Assembly: GCA_018714725.1 (NCBI GenBank) | Contig: DVMZ01000168.1 | Span: forward strand, 1-11,085 | Length of the DNA stretch: 11,085 nucleotides | Origin: Candidatus Scatosoma pullistercoris | GTDB taxonomy: Bacteria > Bacillota > Clostridia > Christensenellales > Borkfalkiaceae | Direction: 5' to 3' | In this document: one piece after another, positions 5,131 to 11,085 of the stretch | Layout: every line of letters starts with the position of its first letter | How positions within the stretch are numbered: position 1 is the stretch's first letter | The notes under the pieces: model-generated | Told to the model about the DNA's origin: nothing | The model's database searches: none | What the model saw: the letters and a program-made list of their open reading frames with translations, nothing else | Position numbers and translations under genes: made by a program

Positions 5131-7947
5131 TCATGACCGGAGCACTTTTTTCAGGAATTGTCCGGTGTAGCTGTTTTTGACTTCCGCCACTTCTTCCGGC
5201 GTACCGGTGCAGACGACGGTGCCGCCGCCGTTTCCGCCTTCCGGCCCCAGATCGATGATGTAATCCGCCGTCTTGATGACGTCCAGATTGTGTTCGATGA
5301 CCAGGACGGTGTTCCCGCCCGCGCGCAGGCGGAGCAGAATTTTGATGAGCTTGTCCACATCATAGGTGTGCAGTCCCGTCGTCGGCTCGTCGAGAATATA
5401 AAAGGTCTTGCCCGTCGAACGCCGGGAGAGCTCGGTGGCCAGCTTCACCCGCTGCGCCTCCCCGCCCGAAAGAGTGGTGGCGCTCTGGCCCAGCTTCACA
5501 TACCCCAGCCCCACTTCGTTGAGGGTGTTGAGTTTGTTGAACACGGAAGGCACGGGCCGGAAAAATTCGCATGCCTCCTCCACCGTCATTTCGAGCACGT
5601 CGGAAATGCTCTTGCCCTTATATTTCACCTCCAGCGTCTCGCGGTTGTAACGCTTGCCTCCGCACACTTCGCAGGGCACGAAAATGTCGGGCAGGAAGTG
5701 CATTTCGATCTTGATGATCCCGTCCCCGAAACAGTGCTCGCACCGCCCGCCGGACACGTTGAACGAAAACCTGCCCGCCTTGTAGCCCCGTTCCTGCGCG
5801 TCGGGCGTCATCGCAAACAGATCGCGGATCGCGTTGAATACCCCCGTATAAGTGGCGGGATTGCTCCGCGGCGTCCTGCCGATTGGCGACTGATCGATCG
5901 CGATCACCTTGTCGAAATATTCCACCCCCTCGACGCCGTCGAATTTTCCGAGCGGCTGGCGCGCTCCGTTCAGCCGGTTGGCGAGAACGGGGTACACGAT
6001 CTCGTTGACGAAACTGGATTTTCCGCTGCCCGAAACGCCCGTCACGGCGGTAATCAACCCGGCAGGTACGGAAATATCGACGTTTTTCAGATTGTTCTGC
6101 CGGCAACCGCGGACGGTCAGCCAGCGGTCGGACGGCTTGGCCCGCACTTCGGGCACTTCGATTTTCCGGCGTCCCGCCAGATAATCCCCCGTGATCGAAC
6201 GGGGCTCCGCCATGATGTCCGCCTGCGTGCCGCAGGCCACCACTTCCCCGCCGTGCACCCCCGCTTTCGGGCCGATGTCCACAATGTAATCCGCCGCCTT
6301 TATGGTATCCTCGTCGTGCTCGACGACGATCAGGGTATTTCCGAGGTCGCGGAGCCCCTTGAGGGAATTGAGCAATTTCTCGTTGTCCCGCTGGTGCAGA
6401 CCGATGCTCGGCTCGTCGAGAATATACAGCACGCCCGTCAGCGCGCTGCCGATCTGCGTCGCCAGACGGATCCGCTGCGACTCCCCGCCCGAAAGGGTCA
6501 CCGCCGTCCGCGCCAGCGTCAGGTAGTCCAGCCCGACGTTGTGCAGGAACCCGATCCGGTTCTTGATCTCTTTTAAAATGGCGTCGGCAATCCGGTGTTC
6601 CGTCTCGGTAAGCTGCAAGCCGTCCACAAACTCGTACAGCTTATCCACAGGCATTTCGCACAGATCCCAGATATTCTTATCCGCAATGTAGACGGACAGC
6701 GCTTCCTTTTTCAGACGTTTTCCGTTGCAGGTGACGCAGGGCGCCGTGCGCATATACCGCTCGATGTCGTATTTCACCCCGTCCGAAGAAGTCTGGGCGT
6801 AACGGCGTTGCAGGTTGGGCACAAACCCCTCCCAGGAAGTCTTGTAACTGCCGCTGAACGAGCGGGTGTGATAACTGAGGTCGATTTTTTCGCCGCCGTT
6901 GCCGTACATGAGAATATCGTATACGCCCGCCGGCAAATCCTTGACGGGCACGTCCATCGAAAAGCCGTAGTGTTTGGCAAGGGCGTTCAGATACATCTGG
7001 GTCTGCGTCGACGAATCGAGGTTCCAGCCCGAGACGCGGATGGCGCCTTCGCGCAGGGTTTTCGTCTTATCCGGGCAGATCAGGTCTGCGTCCACCGTCT
7101 GTTTGAACCCGAGCCCGAGACAATCCGGGCACGCCCCGTAAGGGGTATTGAAGGAAAACAGCCGGGGCTCGATCTCCTCGATCGACACGCCGCAATCGGG
7201 GCAGGCGTAATTGACGGAATACAAGTCCTCTTTCCCGTCGCAGTCGATGACGACCAGTCCCGCCGCCAGTTTCAGGGCGTTTTCCAGACTGTCCGTCAGC
7301 CGCTTCTGAATCCCCGGTTTGACGATCAGGCGGTCGACGACGACCGAGATGTTGTGTTTGAGGTTTTTTTCCAGGTGAATTTCTTCCTGCAGATCGTACA
7401 CGACGCCGTCGATTTTCACCCTGCCGTAACCGCTCTTTTTATACCCCGCCAGTTCCTTGACATACTCCCCTTTCCGGCCGCGCACCACGGGCGCGTTGAT
7501 GAGGATTTTGCTGCCTTCCGGCATCGCCATCACCCGATCGGCGATTTCGTCCACCGTCTGACGGCGGATTTCCCGGCCGCATTTCGGGCAATGGGGAATC
7601 CCGATCCTGGCGAACAGCAGACGGAAATAATCATAAATTTCCGTCACCGTCCCCACCGTGGAGCGGGGATTGTGCGAAGTGGTTTTCTGATCGATGGAAA
7701 TGGCGGGAGACAGCCCTTCGATGCTCTCCACGTCCGGTTTTTCCATCTGGCCCAGAAATTGCCGTGCGTAAGAGGACAGGCTCTCCACATACCTGCGCTG
7801 TCCCTCCGCGAAAATGGTGTCGAACGCAAGCGTCGATTTTCCGCTGCCCGACAGCCCCGTAAAGACCGTCAGCGTGTTGCGCGGAATGCGCACGTCGATG
7901 TTTTTCAGATTGTTTTCCTTGGCGCCTTTGACGATGATTTCATCCAT
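5131..7947 (-). CDS. uvrA: UvrABC excinuclease subunit A (UvrA)
   Basis: Damage-sensing ATPase of nucleotide excision repair; a UvrA dimer with UvrB scans DNA and loads UvrB at lesions. 938 residues, close to the 940 of E. coli. Two ABC modules are visible. The first has Walker A GLSGSGKST (31-39), signature LSGGESQR (485-492) and Walker B LYILDEPSIGLH (507-518). The second has Walker A GVSGSGKSS (637-645), signature LSGGEAQR (826-833) and Walker B FYILDEPTTGLH (849-860). Zinc modules: CPKCG (120-124), the pair CPDCG (249-253) with CPDC (273-276), a CVTC pair (404-407), and CEHC (736-739) with CEVC (759-762) framing the DNA-contacting loop. The insert with SHNPRSTVGT (91-100) is typical. ATG 7947 is preceded by GAGG 11 bases away. 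It lies 178 bases after uvrB, which probably shares its transcript. Nothing key is missing. Confidence 0.98.
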   Translation of the reverse strand: MDEIIVKGAKENNLKNIDVRIPRNTLTVFTGLSGSGKSTLAFDTIFAEGQRRYVESLSSYARQFLGQMEKPDVESIEGLSPAISIDQKTTSHNPRSTVGTVTEIYDYFRLLFARIGIPHCPKCGREIRRQTVDEIADRVMAMPEGSKILINAPVVRGRKGEYVKELAGYKKSGYGRVKIDGVVYDLQEEIHLEKNLKHNISVVVDRLIVKPGIQKRLTDSLENALKLAAGLVVIDCDGKEDLYSVNYACPDCGVSIEEIEPRLFSFNTPYGACPDCLGLGFKQTVDADLICPDKTKTLREGAIRVSGWNLDSSTQTQMYLNALAKHYGFSMDVPVKDLPAGVYDILMYGNGGEKIDLSYHTRSFSGSYKTSWEGFVPNLQRRYAQTSSDGVKYDIERYMRTAPCVTCNGKRLKKEALSVYIADKNIWDLCEMPVDKLYEFVDGLQLTETEHRIADAILKEIKNRIGFLHNVGLDYLTLARTAVTLSGGESQRIRLATQIGSALTGVLYILDEPSIGLHQRDNEKLLNSLKGLRDLGNTLIVVEHDEDTIKAADYIVDIGPKAGVHGGEVVACGTQADIMAEPRSITGDYLAGRRKIEVPEVRAKPSDRWLTVRGCRQNNLKNVDISVPAGLITAVTGVSGSGKSSFVNEIVYPVLANRLNGARQPLGKFDGVEGVEYFDKVIAIDQSPIGRTPRSNPATYTGVFNAIRDLFAMTPDAQERGYKAGRFSFNVSGGRCEHCFGDGIIKIEMHFLPDIFVPCEVCGGKRYNRETLEVKYKGKSISDVLEMTVEEACEFFRPVPSVFNKLNTLNEVGLGYVKLGQSATTLSGGEAQRVKLATELSRRSTGKTFYILDEPTTGLHTYDVDKLIKILLRLRAGGNTVLVIEHNLDVIKTADYIIDLGPEGGNGGGTVVCTGTPEEVAEVKNSYTGQFLKKVLRS

Positions 7948-8125
7948 ATCTCTCGATTCCTCTGTATTGCGTCTTTCCTGTTCCCGCTCATTTTCCCTTT
8001 TCGCTGAGTGCCGGCCGCCGTGCCGGTTCTCTGATTTGCCAGCCGTTCCCGATGCCGCCGTTTTCTGCGTCTTTGCTCTCTTTTGCTCGCTCCCGACCGG
8101 AGCGTCCGGGATGCCGGAAAAGACG
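7948..8125 (-). other. 178-nt uvrB-uvrA spacer, no gene seen
   Basis: The sense (minus) strand is purine-rich. It holds a small hairpin, CGCTCC (8088-8093) with GGAGCG (8099-8104), but no T-run, no plausible promoter and no small reading frame with a convincing ribosome binding site. It is long for a gap inside an operon, but it seems to be plain transcribed spacer. Confidence 0.4.
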
Positions 8126-10102
8126 TCAGTCTCTCACCTGCCTGCCCGCTTTTCTCAGCCGGACCTTGAGCTCGCCGATTTTGTCGCGGATTTCGATGGC
8201 GCGCTCGAAATCGAGCTGCGCGCTGGCCACTTTCATCAGCGCTTTCAGTTTTTCGATCTCCTCGGGGATGTCTTTCAGCTTCATCTCCTCGTCGGGCGCT
8301 TTTTTCTTGGTGATGTTCAGCGTGGATTTGACTTCTTTGATGATCGTTTTCGGGACAATCCCGTGTTCCCGGTTATAGGCGTCCTGCACCGTGCGCCGGC
8401 GCTCCGTTTCGTCGATTGCCCGTTTCATGCTGTCCGTCAGCCCGTCCGCGTACATGATCACCCGCCCTTCGCTGTTTCGCGCCGCGCGGCCGACCGTCTG
8501 AATGAGCGCGGTATCGCTCCGCAAAAAACCTTCCTTGTCCGCGTCGAGAATGGCCACCAGCTTCACTTCCGGCAAATCCAGTCCCTCCCGGAGGAGATTG
8601 ATGCCGCAGAGCACGTCGAATTCGCCCAGGCGCAGGCCGTTGACGATGTCGATGCGCTCCAGCGTGTCCACGTCGCTGTGCATGTACCGCACTTTGACGG
8701 AATGTTCTTTGAGGTAGTCGGTCAGTTCCTCCGCCATCTTTTTGGTGAGCGTCGTAATCAAAACCCTGCCCCCGCCGTTTATCACCGTATGAATTTCCGA
8801 AAGCAGATCGTCGATCTGTCCTTTCGTCGGCCGCACGTCGATTTTCGGGTCGAGCAGACCGGTGGGACGAATGAGCTGTTCCACCACCTGTCCCGCCTGC
8901 GAGAGCTCGTAAGGAGCCGGCGTGGCGGACACGCAGATGAGCTGCGGCACCCGCGCGTCGAATTCCTCGAACGTGAGAGGACGGTTGTCGTAGGCCGACT
9001 GCATCCGGAAGCCGTAATCGACGAGGTTCTTTTTTCTCGAAAAGTCGCCGTGATACATCGCGCGGATCTGGGGAATGGTCATATGGCTTTCGTCGACGAA
9101 CACGAGAAAATTCCCCGAAGGAAAATAATCGAGCAGCGTGAAAGAGGGTTCGCCCGGCTTGCGGCCGTCGAAATAGCGGCTGTAATTTTCCACGCCGCTG
9201 CAATAGCCGATCTCGCGCATCATTTCCAGGTCGTGTTCGGTGCGCTGTTTCAGCCGCTGGGCTTCCAGCAGTTTGCCCGCCTCCTCGAACGCGCGCACTT
9301 CGCCCTGCAAATCCGTCTCGATCATCGCCAGGGCGCTCCTCAGTTTTTCCGTTCCCACCGCATACTGACTGGCGGGAAATATCGCGACGTGCGTAAGCTC
9401 GTGAATCCGGTTGCCCGTCAGTGCTTCCACCTCGAAAATACGGTCGATTTCGTCCCCGAAAAATTCCACGCGGACCGCCACTTCCGAATTGGAGGCGGGA
9501 AAAATTTCCACGGCGTCCCCCCGCACCCGGAAAGTGGAGCGTTTGAAATCCACGTCGTTGCGCGAATATTGCAGCTCGATCAGTTTCCGGAGCAGTTGAT
9601 TGCGCTCCAGCTCCATGCCGGGCCGCAGGGAAATGGAAAGCCGGAAGTATTCTTCGGGCGCGCCCAGGCCGTAAATGCAGGACACGGACGCCACCACGAT
9701 CACGTCCTCCCGCTCCATCAGCGAGCAGGTCGCCGAGTTGCGGAGCTTGTCGATTTCGTCGTTTAAGCTGAGATCTTTCTCGATATAAGTATCCGTCGAG
9801 GGAATGTAGCTCTCCGGCTGATAATAATCGTAATAGGACACGAAATATTCGACGCGGTTTTCGGGAAAAAATTCCCGGAATTCGTTGCAGAGCTGCGCCG
9901 CCAGCGTCTTGTTGTGCGCGATCACCAGCGTCGGCCGCCCCACGTTCCTGATGACGTTCGCCATCGTGAACGTCTTGCCGCTGCCCGTCACGCCCACCAG
10001 CACCTGCGTACGGATTCCGTCCAGCACCCCTTCGGTCAGCTTCGCAATCGCCTGCGGCTGATCCCCCGTCGGCTGAAACGGCGCATGCAGTCTGAATTCC
10101 AT
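8126..10102 (-). CDS. uvrB: UvrABC excinuclease subunit B (UvrB)
   Basis: Damage-verifying helicase-like subunit of nucleotide excision repair; it receives DNA from UvrA and recruits UvrC. 658 residues, normal for the family. Visible motifs in order: the N-terminal [11 protein letters not shown] (9-19), Walker A GVTGSGKT (37-44), [10 protein letters not shown] (62-71), the beta-hairpin [18 protein letters not shown] (90-107) that clamps a DNA strand, the DESH box (337-340), VSATPAPYE (391-399), motif [15 protein letters not shown] (500-513), [12 protein letters not shown] (518-529), motif [11 protein letters not shown] (535-543), and the C-terminal UVR domain (about 615-650) that contacts UvrC. 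ATG 10102 is preceded by AGGAGG 4 bases away. It is followed by uvrA on the same strand, the usual Firmicutes pair. The promoter carries a LexA-like box, so SOS induction is likely. Confidence 0.98.
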   Translation of the reverse strand: MEFRLHAPFQPTGDQPQAIAKLTEGVLDGIRTQVLVGVTGSGKTFTMANVIRNVGRPTLVIAHNKTLAAQLCNEFREFFPENRVEYFVSYYDYYQPESYIPSTDTYIEKDLSLNDEIDKLRNSATCSLMEREDVIVVASVSCIYGLGAPEEYFRLSISLRPGMELERNQLLRKLIELQYSRNDVDFKRSTFRVRGDAVEIFPASNSEVAVRVEFFGDEIDRIFEVEALTGNRIHELTHVAIFPASQYAVGTEKLRSALAMIETDLQGEVRAFEEAGKLLEAQRLKQRTEHDLEMMREIGYCSGVENYSRYFDGRKPGEPSFTLLDYFPSGNFLVFVDESHMTIPQIRAMYHGDFSRKKNLVDYGFRMQSAYDNRPLTFEEFDARVPQLICVSATPAPYELSQAGQVVEQLIRPTGLLDPKIDVRPTKGQIDDLLSEIHTVINGGGRVLITTLTKKMAEELTDYLKEHSVKVRYMHSDVDTLERIDIVNGLRLGEFDVLCGINLLREGLDLPEVKLVAILDADKEGFLRSDTALIQTVGRAARNSEGRVIMYADGLTDSMKRAIDETERRRTVQDAYNREHGIVPKTIIKEVKSTLNITKKKAPDEEMKLKDIPEEIEKLKALMKVASAQLDFERAIEIRDKIGELKVRLRKAGRQVRD

Positions 10103-10152
10103 ACTCCCTCCTCTCCGGATTCTTCGCGCTCCCGGTCCCGATAAATTCTCGC

Positions 10153-10164
10153 GAACATTCGTTT
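10153..10164. promoter_or_regulatory. LexA (SOS) box of uvrB
   Basis: GAACATTCGTTT matches GAAC-N4-GTTT, the form reported for LexA sites in Clostridioides difficile, and is a near match to the B. subtilis CGAAC-N4-GTTCG box (it is preceded by C). It lies about 9-20 bases downstream of the predicted start of transcription, where a bound repressor would block elongation or initiation. The gene is a classic SOS target. No lexA gene is in the window. Confidence 0.62.
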
Positions 10165-10209
10165 ACTTTTCCGGAAGATATTATAGCACAACCGAACGCA
10201 AAAGTAAAC
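10161..10209. repeat. 10-bp perfect inverted repeat bracketing the uvrB promoter
   Basis: GTTTACTTTT at 10161-10170 and its exact complement AAAAGTAAAC at 10200-10209, centred on 10185, the edge of the -10 hexamer. The right arm covers the -35 and the left arm overlaps the LexA-like box. A further related half, TTTAC at 10213-10217, forms GTAAA-CCGA-TTTAC with the right arm. It could be an operator for a second regulator or for a looped repressor; the binding protein is unknown. Confidence 0.5.
10180..10208 (-). promoter_or_regulatory. sigma-A promoter of uvrB(A)
   Basis: On the minus strand: -35 TTTACT (10208-10203), 17-base spacer, -10 TATAAT (10185-10180) with TGC before it (extended -10). 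Transcription should start near 10173, giving a leader of about 70 bases. Upstream (10220-10265) the minus strand has several A-runs that could act as an UP element. Confidence 0.78.
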
Positions 10210-10351
10210 CGATTTACGGGGCTGTTTTTGTTTTTTTACAAGGCAGTTTTTTCTTTTTCAAAAGAAATTTTCCCTGTGCCGGACCGGCCGGGACGAACCG
10301 GGCGAAAATCTGTCCGAACGCGGACGCGACCGACGGCGTAAAAGCGGCGGG
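10210..10351 (-). other. A-rich spacer upstream of uvrB with a weak possible terminator
   Basis: The half next to the promoter is A-rich on the minus strand and includes the AT hairpin TTTCTTTT/AAAAGAAA near 10250-10270. The half next to the preceding gene is GC-rich and holds a 5-bp hairpin, GTCCG (10312-10316) with CGGAC (10321-10325), followed after a few bases by T4 on the minus strand. That is a poor terminator for the upstream gene, and no better one was seen. Confidence 0.3.
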
Positions 10352-10708
10352 TCAGAATATTTTTTTCATGAGAAGCCCGACGAGAAAGGCGAGCACGGCA
10401 GAAGCGATGGTCCAGCCGATTCTGAGCGCCATGCTCCTGTACAACTGCACGGACGAGCGCTGAAAAGCAAACCCTTTGGGCTGAAGGGTAAGCACATACA
10501 TTTTCTCTCCCTTCCGGTCGGAGGATAGCATTTCAAAATAGCCGTCCAGTTCCAGCGCGTGCAGAATTTTTTCCAGCTTTTCCTCGGTATATTTCTGCTT
10601 TGCGGGCAGACAGCGCAGAAGATCGGCCGGCGAGACGAGGCACCGGCCTTCTTCCCGGCACAGCGAAAAAACCGCCTGCATCACTTCGCTTTCCCGCCTG
10701 TTCAACAT
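10352..10708 (-). CDS. unknown small winged-helix-like protein with C-terminal membrane anchor
   Basis: 118 residues; no named family recognised. Residues 1-60 are helical and resemble the start of a winged-helix domain: MLNRRESEVMQAVFSLC, SPADLLRCLP, and TEEKLEKILHALELDGYF as the likely recognition-type helix. A beta-wing-like strand pair follows (about 58-80, EKMYVLTLQPKGFAF). Residues 95-114 are one hydrophobic helix ending MKKIF, so the head should face the cytoplasm. The start is well supported by AAGGAGG 7 bases before ATG 10708. It follows a similar gene by 111 bases and precedes the uvrB promoter. It might be a membrane-tethered regulator or an adaptor; a DNA-binding role is only inferred from the fold-like pattern. 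Confidence 0.78.
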   Translation of the reverse strand: MLNRRESEVMQAVFSLCREEGRCLVSPADLLRCLPAKQKYTEEKLEKILHALELDGYFEMLSSDRKGEKMYVLTLQPKGFAFQRSSVQLYRSMALRIGWTIASAVLAFLVGLLMKKIF

Positions 10709-10819
10709 ACGCTTCCTCCTTCGCCCCGCGTTATCGCGCCCGAGCGGGGCCGATTTGACTCGTTACATACCTGCCCCTGCCGTTTGACGTCCTTCTCCGT
10801 TTCCGGCCCCACGTTCTGC

Positions 10820-11085
10820 TCAGCGGAAAATCAGTTTCAGCAAAGTGAACGTGAGGGTCCCCAGCACGGCGCCCGCAAACGCGCCGAAAAACGCGGCGCC
10901 CACGAAATAGCGGACCTGCACCGCGCATTCGTCCTTTTTTTCGGCTTCCCGCTCGCAATAACTGCGGCCGAGCGGCAGCGGACAGACGCAATACATTCCG
11001 CTGCCCGAATACTTGATATTTATGTAGCCGTTTTCCGAGAGATATCCCAGCATCTGCGCGAGCGATTCCGACGTCACCCCCCATT
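10820..11085 (-). CDS. unknown protein related to its neighbour, N-terminus outside window
   Basis: The frame is open through base 11085, so about 88 C-terminal residues are visible. A GTG at 11077 could start it, but upstream codons (Trp-Gly) stay open and no Shine-Dalgarno precedes it, so a longer protein is more likely. The visible part reads VTSESLAQMLGYLSENGYIN, then GSGMYCVCPLPLGRSYCERE, then a hydrophobic helix (about FVGAAFFGAFAGAVLGTLTF) and the end LLKLIFR. The helix, Gly-Tyr, strand, membrane-helix order matches the next gene, including GYI/GYF, MYCVCPLPLG/MYVLTLQPKG and the basic-Ile-Phe end. The two look like tandem paralogues. Function unknown. Confidence 0.68.
   Translation of the reverse strand, partial: WGVTSESLAQMLGYLSENGYINIKYSGSGMYCVCPLPLGRSYCEREAEKKDECAVQVRYFVGAAFFGAFAGAVLGTLTFTLLKLIFR

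Noticed and set aside
5158..8007. Two plus-strand frames of about 470 codons opposite uvrA
   Set aside because: Same antisense-shadow explanation; no motif, start signal or coding-like composition.
7948..8125. A small gene between uvrB and uvrA
   Set aside because: The only ATG frame near the end runs into uvrA out of frame, without a ribosome binding site or recognisable product.
7814..9766. 650-codon open frame on the plus strand, antisense to uvrB and the start of uvrA
   Set aside because: It lies opposite two fully convincing genes. Its product is rich in His, Arg, Phe and Val with no recognisable domain and no ribosome binding site. GC-rich codon usage on the other strand keeps such frames open.
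10723..10750. GCCCCGC/GCGGGGC hairpin before the 118-residue gene as a terminator
   Set aside because: It is followed by the ribosome binding site rather than a T-run, and the loop is 14 bases, so it is at most a weak leader structure.

Overview
The window looks like chromosome from a GC-rich, probably spore-forming member of the Clostridia (Firmicutes/Bacillota). Three things point there: a Veg-family gene next to a SipL-like DUF3794+LysM spore-coat protein next to ispE, AGGAGG-type ribosome binding sites, and a Clostridium-type LexA half-site pair in front of uvrB. The lineage is inferred; there is no rRNA gene, and an uncultured gut clade is possible. Every gene I can support lies on the minus strand, so transcription runs from high to low coordinates. 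The long plus-strand frames are antisense shadows of GC-rich codons.

In transcription order: 11085-10352 holds two small genes, the first cut by the window edge. Both encode a short winged-helix-like domain followed by one C-terminal membrane helix, and they look like diverged tandem paralogues. 10351-10103 is a control region with a good sigma-A promoter, a LexA-box-like site and a perfect 10-bp inverted repeat bracketing the promoter. 10102-5131 is uvrB followed by uvrA, the damage-recognition half of nucleotide excision repair, probably one SOS-controlled transcript with a 178-nt spacer.

5043-4804 is veg. It is followed by a double hairpin terminator, and then by the SipL-like gene (4542-3052), which has a possible sporulation sigma-E promoter. 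Next comes ispE (2800-1835, methylerythritol phosphate isoprenoid pathway) behind a strong-looking promoter and a leader that is almost entirely one perfect hairpin. An unknown acidic, TPR-like, two-helix membrane protein (1752-709) follows ispE and is probably cotranscribed; it ends at another double hairpin. The window closes with the N-terminal third of an ABC exporter (469-1, continuing outside).

This is mostly conserved core chromosome. I see no mobile element, CRISPR array, tRNA or rRNA. The less ordinary parts are the tandem membrane winged-helix pair, the unknown acidic membrane protein, the hairpin leader of ispE, the inverted repeat around the uvrB promoter, and a recurrent GGAAATTT-plus-hairpin arrangement in four minus-strand intergenic or leader regions.
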